Positions 32,633 through 41,391 of a stretch of DNA of 64,000 bases are shown piece after piece. Each line of letters opens with the position of its first letter. Position 1 is the first letter of the stretch. The notes below the pieces were generated by a model that ran no database searches, was not told where the DNA came from, and saw only the letters and a program-made list of their open reading frames with translations. The stretch comes from Sedimentitalea sp041224545 (GTDB lineage Bacteria > Pseudomonadota > Alphaproteobacteria > Rhodobacterales > Rhodobacteraceae), in contig NZ_JBGFGP010000105.1 of the NCBI RefSeq assembly GCF_041224545.1, forward strand, positions 24,840 to 88,839, in the 5' to 3' direction. Both the position numbers and the translations under genes were made by a program.

Positions 32633-33904
32633 ATGGCCGATAACGCTCTGGGCGCAAGGCGCAGCGCAATTTACCTGCTCGATCAGGTGCTCGGCGAGGG
32701 GCGGTTGATGGCCGAATGCTTGTCCGCGGGCGCTCTGGAGCGGCTGGCCCCGGAAGAGCGCGCGCGGGCGCAGCGCCTTGCGCTTGAAACGCTTCGGGGC
32801 CTGGAGCGCGCCGACCGCCTGTTGCAGCGGCATCTGCGCAAGACTCCGCCGCTGACCGTGCGCAATGCCCTGCGTCTGGGAACGGTCGAGCTGTGCAGGG
32901 GCGAGGCTGCGCATGGCGTGGTGAACGCGATGGTTCAGATCGTTGGCGGGCATCGACGACATGGACAGCTCAAGGGGATGGTTAACGCCGTCCTGCGCAA
33001 GATCGCGGCGGATGGACCGGACGCCTGGACCAGGCTGCGCATCCCGCGCCTGCCAAAATGGCTGCGCGCGCCGCTGGTATCGGCCTGGGGTCCCGAAGCC
33101 GTGGCGATGATGGAAGCCGCGCATTTCGCCGGCGCACCGCTGGATGTCACCGGCAAGCCGGGGGCAGACCTGTCGGCATTGGACGGCGCGGCATTGCCCA
33201 CCGGGTCGCTGCGACTGGCGGCACCGGGGCAGGTCACCGCATTGCCGGGCTATGGCGCGGGCGATTGGTGGGTCCAGGACGCCGCTGCCGCTTTGCCGGC
33301 AACGCTGTTGGCTGTGGGTCCGGGCGAGCGCGTGCTCGATCTCTGCGCCGCTCCGGGCGGCAAGACGTTGCAACTCGCCGCCACCGGGGCGGATGTGGTC
33401 GCGGTGGACAGTTCGGCGCAGCGGATGAAACGTTTGCAGGAGAATCTCGCGCGCACCGGGTTGCGTGCCGAAACGCGGGTCGCCGACGTGCTCGAAGAAT
33501 CGGGTCAGTATGATGCGATCCTGCTGGATGCGCCCTGTTCGGCAACCGGCACGATCCGCCGTCACCCGGACCTGCCCCATGCCAAGGACGGGTCGGAATT
33601 CGGCGCGCTGATCGAGTTGCAGACCCGGATGCTGGCGCATGCCTGGGGCTTGCTGCGGCCGGGCGGGCGGATGGTGTTCTGTACCTGCAGCCTGTTGCCT
33701 GACGAAGGCGAGGTGCAGGTCGAAGAGGCGCTCGACATGTTTGCAGACATGCGGACCGATCGCGCGGCCCTTTCGCGTCCGGGCATCGACCCGGCGTGGA
33801 TCACCGAAGAGGGCGGTTTGCGCCTGCGGCCGGATTACTGGCCCGACCGGGGCGGAATGGACGGGTTTTACATGGCGCTGCTGCGCAAAGAACCCGCCGC
33901 CTGA
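32633..33904 (+). CDS. rsmB: RsmB-family 16S rRNA (cytosine-C5)-methyltransferase
   Basis: A 423-residue protein. The N-terminal ~130 residues are the NusB-like RNA-binding domain (ARRSAIYLLDQVL, HGVVNAMVQIVGGHRRHG, MVNAVLRKIA). The SAM domain follows with VLDLCAAPGGKTLQLAATGA (motif I), LLDAPCSATGTIRRHPDL (motif IV Cys) and FCTCSLLPDEGEVQVEEAL (motif VI catalytic Cys). It methylates C967 of 16S rRNA. The heparinase-like gene begins 101 bp downstream on the same strand. Confidence 0.93.
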   Translation: MADNALGARRSAIYLLDQVLGEGRLMAECLSAGALERLAPEERARAQRLALETLRGLERADRLLQRHLRKTPPLTVRNALRLGTVELCRGEAAHGVVNAMVQIVGGHRRHGQLKGMVNAVLRKIAADGPDAWTRLRIPRLPKWLRAPLVSAWGPEAVAMMEAAHFAGAPLDVTGKPGADLSALDGAALPTGSLRLAAPGQVTALPGYGAGDWWVQDAAAALPATLLAVGPGERVLDLCAAPGGKTLQLAATGADVVAVDSSAQRMKRLQENLARTGLRAETRVADVLEESGQYDAILLDAPCSATGTIRRHPDLPHAKDGSEFGALIELQTRMLAHAWGLLRPGGRMVFCTCSLLPDEGEVQVEEALDMFADMRTDRAALSRPGIDPAWITEEGGLRLRPDYWPDRGGMDGFYMALLRKEPAA

Positions 33905-34005
33905 CCAAGGCCTGTTGACAAACGTCCGGCGCCGGTTGCGACTACTGCCACGAGATACGAGACGAAACGCATAAAGACACCGCAGAGCGGTCAGGGCGAG
34001 GCAGC

Positions 34006-35742
34006 ATGGCAGGCCCGCACAGATTGGCAGCCCGGGGCCTCGATCGGCTCCATGCCTGGATGGCGCGTGGTCATCGGGGCGCGCGCGGTTTTGTCTCCGA
34101 CCCCGAGCCGCGCGGTTTCGGCTCTGTCACCCGTGGGCGGCAGATTCTGGCGGGTCGTTGTCTGCTGGCCGGGCAGCTTGTCGAGATCCGTGGACGTGAT
34201 CTGTGGGACGTGCCTGCAACGACAACGGGGTTTGACGCCGCACGGCACGGGTTCGGATGGCTCGACGATCTTGCGGCAGCAGGGGATGCGCGGGCCCGCT
34301 CCACGGCGCAGGACTGGCTCTGGAACTGGATCGGTCGGTTCGAGGGCGGTCGCGGGCCCGGCTGGACCCCGGCCCTGACGGGGCGGCGGGCGATCCGCTG
34401 GGTCAATCACGCGGCGTTCCTGTTGCACGGTCGGGGCGAGTCCGACCGAGACCTTTTCCTGCGCGCCCTGTCGCGGCAATGCTGGTTCCTGTCCAGACGC
34501 GCGCAGAGCGCAGCGCCGGGTGTTCCCCGGTTCGAAGCGCTGTCGGGATTGATCGTCGCCGCCCTGTCGATGGAGGGGCGCGCGGCGCTGGCAGATCCGG
34601 CGGTTCCGCTTCTGGCGCGGGAGTGCGACGCGCAGATCGACGCGACAGGCGGCATGCCGACGCGCAATCCCGAAGAGTTGTTGAGGGTCTTTACACTTCT
34701 CACCTGGACCGCTGCTGACCTGCATCGTGCCGGTCGCGCGGTGCCGACAGGGCACAGCGCGGCAATCGCGCGGATCGCGCCCACGCTGCGCGCATTGCGC
34801 CATGCCGACGGCGGGCTGGCGCGGTTTCATGGTGGCGGTCGCGGATTGAATGGCCGGTTGGATCATGCGCTGGCGGCAAGCGGGGTGAAACCCAGACCGA
34901 TTGACGCGCGCGCGATGGGCTATGTGCGGCTGGCCGCAGGCCGTACCAGTGTGATCGTGGATGCGGCGCCGCCGCCGGCGGGCGCGGCGGCATTTACGGG
35001 GCATGCGTCGACGCTGGCATTCGAACTGACTTCGGGCCGACGGCCCATGATCGTCAACTGCGGCTCTGGTGCCGTTTTCGGCGATCAGTGGCGGCGCGCG
35101 GGGCGGGCGACACCCTCGCATTCGACGCTGGGGCTGACCGGGTATTCCAGTGCCCGGATTGCCACGAGCGGGTATGAAACAGGGCGCTGCGCTTTGATCG
35201 ACGGACCGCGCAATGTGCCCGTCGAGATGACCGAGCGCCCGGTCGGCCTGCTGTTCTGGGGCGGCCATGACGGGTATGTGGCGCAATTCGGTCTTACACA
35301 CGCGCGGCGGCTCGACCTGAGTTTTGACGGTCGGAGCCTGTCTGGCGAGGATATGCTGTTGGCCATAGACCGCGCGCACAAGCGGCGCTTTGATCGCGCT
35401 CTGCAGCAAGGCCCGCAGACCGGGATCGGCTTTGACGTCCGCTGGCACCTGCATCCCGAGGTCCAGGCCCGACTCGACCCCGCTGCCGCCGTCGTAACGA
35501 TGACTCTGCGCAGCGGAGAAAGCTGGGAGTTCCGGACCGACAACGGGGTGCATCTTTCGTTGCAGCCGGGGGTCTATCTGGACGATACGCATCTGGAACC
35601 CACGAGATCGCGGCAGATCGTGGTGTCCGCTCACGCGGTCGGCCCTGAAACCCGAATCCGCTGGACCCTGGCCAAGGCACGGGACACCGCCATCGCGATA
35701 CGCGATCTGCATCAGGACGACGAGCCGGGCGATGATGTCTGA
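34006..35742 (+). CDS. Heparinase II/III family protein
   Basis: A 578-residue protein with an alpha-toroid first half (WLWNWIGRFEGGRGPGWTPA, IRWVNHAAFLL, RQCWFLSRRAQSA) and a C-terminal beta-sandwich of the heparinase II/III type (YVRLAAGRTSVIVDAAPPPAG, STLAFELTSGRRPMIVNCG, PSHSTLGLTGYSSARI). Known family members cleave acidic polysaccharides such as heparin, alginate or oligoglucuronan. No signal peptide is visible and no polysaccharide-utilisation genes are nearby, so the substrate is unknown. The position after rsmB and before purH recurs in Rhodobacteraceae as I recall it. Confidence 0.87.
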   Translation: MAGPHRLAARGLDRLHAWMARGHRGARGFVSDPEPRGFGSVTRGRQILAGRCLLAGQLVEIRGRDLWDVPATTTGFDAARHGFGWLDDLAAAGDARARSTAQDWLWNWIGRFEGGRGPGWTPALTGRRAIRWVNHAAFLLHGRGESDRDLFLRALSRQCWFLSRRAQSAAPGVPRFEALSGLIVAALSMEGRAALADPAVPLLARECDAQIDATGGMPTRNPEELLRVFTLLTWTAADLHRAGRAVPTGHSAAIARIAPTLRALRHADGGLARFHGGGRGLNGRLDHALAASGVKPRPIDARAMGYVRLAAGRTSVIVDAAPPPAGAAAFTGHASTLAFELTSGRRPMIVNCGSGAVFGDQWRRAGRATPSHSTLGLTGYSSARIATSGYETGRCALIDGPRNVPVEMTERPVGLLFWGGHDGYVAQFGLTHARRLDLSFDGRSLSGEDMLLAIDRAHKRRFDRALQQGPQTGIGFDVRWHLHPEVQARLDPAAAVVTMTLRSGESWEFRTDNGVHLSLQPGVYLDDTHLEPTRSRQIVVSAHAVGPETRIRWTLAKARDTAIAIRDLHQDDEPGDDV

Positions 35743-35877
35743 GCGCGGTTGGCGGGCATTCCCTCCGCTGTGACAGGGCCGGGTGGCAGAAACCCTGTTG
35801 CGTTTGAAATCCACGGTTCTATCCCGCAGCAAATTGGATTATGCCGCGCCTAACAGTCATCATATTCAGGACCTGTC

Positions 35878-37467
35878 ATGACCGACCTTCGACCAATCCG
35901 CCGCGCCTTGCTCTCTGTTTCCGACAAATCCGGGCTTGTCGATCTGGGCAAGGCATTGGTTGAACGCGGAGTCGAATTGCTGAGCACCGGGGGCACCGCG
36001 CAGGCGTTGCGCGGCGCCGGGCTCGAGGTGCTCGACGTTTCCGAGGTGACCGGCTTTCCAGCGATGATGGATGGGCGCGTCAAGACGCTGCACCCGATGG
36101 TGCATGGAGGCTTGCTGGCGCTGCGGGACAATCCGGCGCATGTCGCTGCGATGGAAGAGCATGTGATCAATCCGATCGACCTGCTGGTGGTGAACCTCTA
36201 CCCCTTCGAGGCCACGGTGGCCGGCGGCGCCGACTATGACACCTGCATCGAGAATATCGACATCGGTGGCCCGGCGATGATCCGGGCCGCGGCCAAGAAC
36301 CACAAGTTCGTTTCCGTGGTGGTCGATACCGCGGATTACAAGGCGCTGCTGGCGGATATGGACGCCAATGGCGGGGCCACCAGCGATACGTTCCGCCGCC
36401 AGCTGGCGCAGATCGCCTATGCGCGAACCGGTGCCTATGACGCCGCCGTCAGCACCTGGATGGCCGGTGCCGTCGGAATCGAAACCCCGCGCCGCCGCGT
36501 GATCAAGGGCGAGCTGGCGCAATCCCTGCGCTATGGCGAGAACCCGCATCAGAAGGCGGCCTTCTACACCGATGGCACCGACCGGCCCGGCGTCGCCAGC
36601 GCGACCCAGCATCAGGGCAAGGAACTGTCCTATAACAATATCAACGATACGGATGCGGCGTTCGAACTGGTCAGCGAATTCGCGCCCGAACACGGGCCGG
36701 CCTGTGCGATCATCAAGCATGCCAACCCCTGTGGCGTGGCGCGTGGGGACACATTGAAGCAGGCCTATCAGCGCGCGTTCGACTGCGACCGCACCAGCGC
36801 ATTCGGCGGCATCATCGCGCTCAACCAGCCTCTTGATGGCGCGACGGCGGAAGAGATCGTCAATATCTTTACCGAGGTCGTCATCGCCCCCGGTGCCGAT
36901 GACGCCGCGAAGGAGGTTTTTGCCGCGAAAAAGAACCTGCGTCTGCTGACCACCGGAGCACTGGCCGATCCGCGGGCGGCCGCGCTTGCCTACAAGCAGG
37001 TGTCGGGCGGGATGCTGGTGCAGGACAAGGACACGGGCCATATCACGCGCGACGATCTGAAAGTCGTGACCAAACGCGCCCCGAGCGAACAGGAACTGAA
37101 CGACCTGATTTTCGCGTGGGTCGTCGCCAAGCATGTGAAATCCAACGCCATCATCTATGTGAAGGATGGCGCCACCGTCGGCGTCGGCGCCGGACAGATG
37201 AGCCGTGTGGACAGCACGCGGATCGCGGCGCGCAAGGCGCAGGACATGGCCGACGCCCTGAAGCTCGACGCACCGCTGACCCGTGGATCGGTGGTTGCCT
37301 CCGATGCGTTCTTTCCCTTTGCCGACGGGCTGATCACGGCGGCCGAGGCCGGTGCCACGGCGCTGATCCAGCCCGGTGGCTCGATGCGCGATGACGAGGT
37401 GATTTCCGCGGCGGACGAGGCCGGGCTGGCGATGGTCTTTACCGGCATGCGCCATTTCCGGCACTGA
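35878..37467 (+). CDS. purH: Bifunctional AICAR transformylase / IMP cyclohydrolase
   Basis: A 529-residue enzyme catalysing the last two steps of IMP synthesis. The N-terminal MGS-like cyclohydrolase domain has LLSTGGTAQALRGAG, KTLHPMVHGGLLALRDNPAH and IDLLVVNLYPFE. The AICAR transformylase domain has YGENPHQKAAFY, YNNINDTDAAFELV, IIKHANPCGVA with the catalytic Lys-His, AFGGIIALN and SVVASDAFFPFADG. The domain order and length match PurH. lspA begins 3 bp after the stop, so they are co-transcribed. Confidence 0.96.
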   Translation: MTDLRPIRRALLSVSDKSGLVDLGKALVERGVELLSTGGTAQALRGAGLEVLDVSEVTGFPAMMDGRVKTLHPMVHGGLLALRDNPAHVAAMEEHVINPIDLLVVNLYPFEATVAGGADYDTCIENIDIGGPAMIRAAAKNHKFVSVVVDTADYKALLADMDANGGATSDTFRRQLAQIAYARTGAYDAAVSTWMAGAVGIETPRRRVIKGELAQSLRYGENPHQKAAFYTDGTDRPGVASATQHQGKELSYNNINDTDAAFELVSEFAPEHGPACAIIKHANPCGVARGDTLKQAYQRAFDCDRTSAFGGIIALNQPLDGATAEEIVNIFTEVVIAPGADDAAKEVFAAKKNLRLLTTGALADPRAAALAYKQVSGGMLVQDKDTGHITRDDLKVVTKRAPSEQELNDLIFAWVVAKHVKSNAIIYVKDGATVGVGAGQMSRVDSTRIAARKAQDMADALKLDAPLTRGSVVASDAFFPFADGLITAAEAGATALIQPGGSMRDDEVISAADEAGLAMVFTGMRHFRH

Positions 37468-37470
37468 GGC

Positions 37471-37971
37471 ATGACACAGCGTTTTTTGATTGGGGCCACA
37501 TTGCTGGCCTTTGCGACAGATCAGGTCAGCAAGTATGCCGTTGTACACGGCATGGAGCTGTCGCGGCGGTTGGCGATCGACGTTCTGCCGCCAGTGCTGA
37601 ACTTTCGCTATGGCGAAAATACCGGCATCAATTTCGGTCTGTTCGAGGGTGAGTCCGAACTCGCGCGCTGGCTGCTGATCGTATTCTCGGTGGCGGTGAT
37701 CGCGGCGGTCTGGCTGTGGGTGCGGCGATATCATCCGCGCAGTGCGATCATGCAGATTTTTGCGGGCCTGTTGATCGGCGGTGCGCTCGGCAATGTGTTC
37801 GACCGGCTGGTCTATGGCTATGTGCTTGATTTCCTGAACATGTCCTGTTGCGGTTTTGACAATCCCTTTGTCTTCAATCTCGCGGATGTTCTCATCTTTG
37901 TCGGGGCTGTCGGCCTGGTCGTGTTCGAGGGGCGCGGGCAACAGAAATCATTGCGTGACCCCAGGAGATGA
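37471..37971 (+). CDS. lspA: Lipoprotein signal peptidase (signal peptidase II)
   Basis: A 166-residue polytopic membrane protease with four helices. The motifs are NTGINFGLFEGES, IGGALGNVFDRLVYGYVLDFL (first catalytic Asp in YVLDF) and FNLADVLIFVGAVGL (second catalytic Asp). It cleaves prolipoprotein signal peptides just before the lipidated Cys in the inner membrane. It lies directly behind purH and ahead of a lipoprotein gene that is one of its likely substrates. Confidence 0.95.
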   Translation: MTQRFLIGATLLAFATDQVSKYAVVHGMELSRRLAIDVLPPVLNFRYGENTGINFGLFEGESELARWLLIVFSVAVIAAVWLWVRRYHPRSAIMQIFAGLLIGGALGNVFDRLVYGYVLDFLNMSCCGFDNPFVFNLADVLIFVGAVGLVVFEGRGQQKSLRDPRR

Positions 37972-38009
37972 ATGGGGTAGACACCAGTGAAACAGGCAGG
38001 AGATGACCG

Positions 38010-38522
38010 GTGCGGATAGCGCAGGTTCTTTTAGTTGGATTGAGTGTCGGCTTGCTGGGATGCAGCAACAAGCCGCTTCACGACATCCGGAGCAATTCGG
38101 AAGGCCCGGACGAATTCATGGTGGTCCCGGTCAAACCACTCACCGCGCCGCGGGATTATGACGTCCTGCCGGCACCTACGCCGGGTGGCGGCAACCTTGT
38201 CGACCAGAACCCCCGCGCGGACGCGGTCGAGGCGCTTGGCGGGCGACCTTCCGCTCTTGACCCGACCGGCGGTATCCCGGCATCGGATGGTGCCCTGGTT
38301 GCCAGCGCCAGCCGCTATGGCGTTCCGCCAAACACGCGCCAAGAACTCGCCGAGCAGGACGCGGAGTTCCGGAAACGACAGGCGCGCCTGAGCGGGTTCA
38401 AGCTGTTCCCGGTGGACCGCTACAGCCAGGCCTATCGTCGACAGGCCATCGACCCCTTCCCGATCAATGAAACATTCCGCCGCTACGGTCGTGAAACCCC
38501 GACCGCGCCGGCGTCGGACTGA
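38010..38522 (+). CDS. DUF3035 lipoprotein
   Basis: A 170-residue predicted lipoprotein. The signal peptide MRIAQVLLVGLSVGLLGC ends in lipobox LLGC (Cys18). The mature part is Pro-rich with PDEFMVVPVKPLTAP and DYDVLPAPTPGG near the N-terminus, the blocks defining DUF3035, and NETFRRYGRETPTAP at the end. It starts with GTG at 38010, 7 bp after AGGAG. The function is unknown; the conserved link with lspA upstream and M16 peptidases downstream suggests an envelope role. Confidence 0.87.
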   Translation: MRIAQVLLVGLSVGLLGCSNKPLHDIRSNSEGPDEFMVVPVKPLTAPRDYDVLPAPTPGGGNLVDQNPRADAVEALGGRPSALDPTGGIPASDGALVASASRYGVPPNTRQELAEQDAEFRKRQARLSGFKLFPVDRYSQAYRRQAIDPFPINETFRRYGRETPTAPASD

Positions 38523-38626
38523 CCGCCTCTTACGCGATCCGGGCGGGTTGCTCACTTTTTTGCAATGGCGTCTTGAACCGCGCCGCCCCGACCGTAGGTA
38601 GTGCGGTAAATTTCGGAGGGTGCCTC

Positions 38627-39982
38627 ATGGTGCGTCGACTATCCTTTCTGTCCGCTTTTGTCGCACTGACCGGCCTGATCGCCGCTCCGGCTGCCTCGGG
38701 TGATATCGAGGATGCCGTTACCAGTTTCGAACTGGACAACGGCATGCAGGTGGTGGTGATCGAGGATCACCGGGCCCCGGTCGTGCAGCATATGGTGTGG
38801 TACAGGGCGGGGTCGGCGGATGAACCGGTCGGCGCTTCGGGCGTGGCCCATTTCCTGGAACATTTGCTGTTCAAGGGGACGGAAACCCTGGAGCCGGGTG
38901 AATTCTCCGCAGTGGTTGCCGCCAATGGCGGCCAGGACAACGCTTTTACCAGCTACGACTACACCGCATATTTTCAAAGGGTTGCGGCGGACCGGCTCGA
39001 GTTGATGATGCAGATGGAAGCCGATCGCATGGTCAACCTGCAACTGGCCGAACAGGACATCCTGACCGAGCGCGACGTGATTCTCGAAGAACGCAACATG
39101 CGGGTCGAAAACAATCCCGGCGCGTTGTTCAATGAACAGATGGATGCGGCGCAATACCTGAACCATCGCTACGGCGTGCCGGTGATTGGCTGGAAACACG
39201 AGATGGAAGAGCTGAGCCTCGGGGATGCCCTGTCCTTCTATCGCACCCATTACGCCCCGAATAACGCGATTCTCGTGGTGTCCGGCGATGCCGATCCTGA
39301 CGAGGTCAGGAAACTGGCCGAAAAATACTATGGTGGTCTCCCCGCCAACCCCGATCTGCCCGAACGCGTCAGATCGCAGGAACCGCCGCAAACCTCGGAA
39401 CGTCGTCTGACATTCAAGGACGCGCGGGTGGCCCAGCCCTATGTATCGCGATCCTACCTCGCGCCCGAACGTGACAGCGGCGCGCAGGAAAAGGCGGCGG
39501 CACTGGTGCTTCTGTCTGAAATCCTGGGCAACGGCACGACCTCGTTCCTGGCGGAAAAGCTGCAGTTCGAGCGGAAACTGGCCGTCTATACCGGGGCTTA
39601 TTACGGTGGCACATCACTGGACGACACCACCTTTGACCTAGTGATCGTGCCCGCCAATGGTGTTTCGCTGCAGGACGCGGAAGCGGCGCTGGACGAGACG
39701 ATCGCCGAGTTCATGCGCGCGGGGGTGGATGAAGAGCAGCTTGACCGGATCAAGATGCAGCTGCGCGCCTCGCAGATCTATGCGCGCGACAATGTGGACG
39801 GGATCGCCAACCGCTATGGGCGCGGTCTCACCAGCGGGTTGACCATCGAAGACATACAGGCATGGCCCGGCATCCTGCAGGCCGTGACGCCGGACGAGAT
39901 CATGGCCGCGGCGCGCGAGGTGTTTCGCCCCGAGGCCTCGGTGACCGGCTGGTTGATGCAGAATGACGAGGTGACCCAATGA
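38627..39982 (+). CDS. M16 zinc metallopeptidase (catalytic subunit-like)
   Basis: A 451-residue exported protease. A signal peptide (MVRRLSFLSAFVALTGLIAAPAAS) precedes an M16 domain with the inverted zinc motif HFLEH (His75, Glu78, His79) in GVAHFLEHLLFKGTE; the third ligand Glu lies in the LTERDVILEERNM helix. A second, non-catalytic M16 C domain follows (SLGDALSFYRTHYAPNNAILVVSGD). GGAGGG precedes the ATG at the right distance. It overlaps its partner gene by ATGA and probably forms a heterodimer in the periplasm. Confidence 0.93.
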   Translation: MVRRLSFLSAFVALTGLIAAPAASGDIEDAVTSFELDNGMQVVVIEDHRAPVVQHMVWYRAGSADEPVGASGVAHFLEHLLFKGTETLEPGEFSAVVAANGGQDNAFTSYDYTAYFQRVAADRLELMMQMEADRMVNLQLAEQDILTERDVILEERNMRVENNPGALFNEQMDAAQYLNHRYGVPVIGWKHEMEELSLGDALSFYRTHYAPNNAILVVSGDADPDEVRKLAEKYYGGLPANPDLPERVRSQEPPQTSERRLTFKDARVAQPYVSRSYLAPERDSGAQEKAAALVLLSEILGNGTTSFLAEKLQFERKLAVYTGAYYGGTSLDDTTFDLVIVPANGVSLQDAEAALDETIAEFMRAGVDEEQLDRIKMQLRASQIYARDNVDGIANRYGRGLTSGLTIEDIQAWPGILQAVTPDEIMAAAREVFRPEASVTGWLMQNDEVTQ

Positions 39983-41292
39983 TGCGCGCGTTCGCAGCCC
40001 TTTTCGCGCTGTTTCTTGCCCTGCCGGCCTCGGCCGAGGTCAAGGTGCAGGAAGTGACCAGCCCTGCCGGGATCAACGCCTGGCTTGTCGAAGATCACAG
40101 CATCCCCTTCACGGCGCTGGAATTGCGGTTTCGCGGAGGCATGTCGCTGGACCCCCCGGACAAGCGCGGCGCGGTTTATCTGATGACCGCATTGATCGAG
40201 GAAGGGGCGGGCGAACTGGATGCGCGTGCCCATGCCCGTGCCGTCGAGGCGCTGGCCGCGTCGTTCCGCTATGACGCGACCGATGATGCGGTCTCGGTTT
40301 CGGCGCGTTTCCTGAGCGAGAACCGCGACGAGGCTTTGGCGCTGCTGCGCGATGCCATCCATGCACCGCGTTTCGACCCCGAGGCGATTGAGCGCGTGCG
40401 GGCTCAGGTCATCGCCGGCCGTGAATCTGCGGCCAAGGACCCGAACGACATCGCGCGCGCCACACTGAACGCCCTGATCTACGGCGATCACCCCTATGGA
40501 TCGGATGGCGAAGGCACCGTCGAGTCGGTTTCCGCGTTGAGCCGGGACGACATTCTCGCCGCCCATGCGGCGGTGTTTGCACGGGACCGCCTCTATGTGT
40601 CCGCCGTGGGGGATATCACTCCCGAGGAACTGGGAGAGGTTCTGGACAGCCTTCTGGCCGACCTGCCCGAAACCGGCGCACCGCTGCCCGGACCGGCGGA
40701 TGTCACCATTCCCGGCGGAGTCAAGGTGGTCGAGTTCGACACGCCTCAATCGGTCGCCGTGTTTGCACAGGACGGCATCGACCGCATGGATCCGGATTTT
40801 TTCGCGGCTTATGTGCTCAACGAAGTTCTGGGCAGCGGCTCGTTCGAAAGCCGACTGATGCAGGAGGTGCGTGAAAAGCGCGGCCTCACCTACGGGGTCT
40901 ATTCATACCTGGCCCCGCGCGACCTCGCGGCGGTGTATCTGGGCAGTGTGGCCTCGGGCAATGATCGGATCGCCGAGGCAATCGACGTGATCCGTGCGGA
41001 ATGGGAACAGGTCGCCAGCGAAGGGATCAGCGCGCAAGAGGTCGAGGATGCCAAGACCTATCTGACCGGTGCCTACCCGTTGCGGTTCGATGGCAATGGT
41101 CCGATTGCGCGTATCCTGACCGGTATGCAGATGGAGGGATTGCCCGCTGACTACATCGCCACCCGAAATGACCAGATCAACGCCGTCACGGTCGAGGATG
41201 TGAACCGGGTCGCCGCCGAACTGCTCGACCCCGAGGGCTTGCAATTCGTGGTGGTGGGGCAACCCGCCGGGCTGACCGATACGGTAAACTAG
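39979..41292 (+). CDS. M16 peptidase family protein, non-catalytic partner
   Basis: A 437-residue exported M16 protein (signal peptide MMRAFAALFALFLALPASA). Where the catalytic subunit has HxxEH this one has GAVYLMTALIEEG, so the zinc site is lost. The C-terminal domain keeps SRLMQEVREKRGLTYGVYSYL, the R/Y motif that binds substrate in two-component M16 enzymes. Active/inactive pairs of this kind resemble mitochondrial processing peptidase. Translation is coupled to the upstream gene. Confidence 0.92.
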   Translation: MMRAFAALFALFLALPASAEVKVQEVTSPAGINAWLVEDHSIPFTALELRFRGGMSLDPPDKRGAVYLMTALIEEGAGELDARAHARAVEALAASFRYDATDDAVSVSARFLSENRDEALALLRDAIHAPRFDPEAIERVRAQVIAGRESAAKDPNDIARATLNALIYGDHPYGSDGEGTVESVSALSRDDILAAHAAVFARDRLYVSAVGDITPEELGEVLDSLLADLPETGAPLPGPADVTIPGGVKVVEFDTPQSVAVFAQDGIDRMDPDFFAAYVLNEVLGSGSFESRLMQEVREKRGLTYGVYSYLAPRDLAAVYLGSVASGNDRIAEAIDVIRAEWEQVASEGISAQEVEDAKTYLTGAYPLRFDGNGPIARILTGMQMEGLPADYIATRNDQINAVTVEDVNRVAAELLDPEGLQFVVVGQPAGLTDTVN

Positions 41293-41391
41293 GGTATTTC
41301 GCGACCAACCCGAAACATCCGATGTCACCTGATGCATCGAGATCGCTGATTTCGGGCGGACTTGAATGCTTCGGCTTTGCCGCGAAACGCC

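Noticed and set aside
35765..35795. Weak ACAGGG...CCCTGT hairpin after the heparinase-like gene
   Set aside because: Only 6 bp with a 14-nt loop and no T-run; not enough to call a terminator.
38522..38560. CCGCC...GGCGG pairing followed by TTTTTT after the DUF3035 gene
   Set aside because: The stem is 5 bp with a long loop and the T-run is about 10 bases away, so it was not listed as a terminator.
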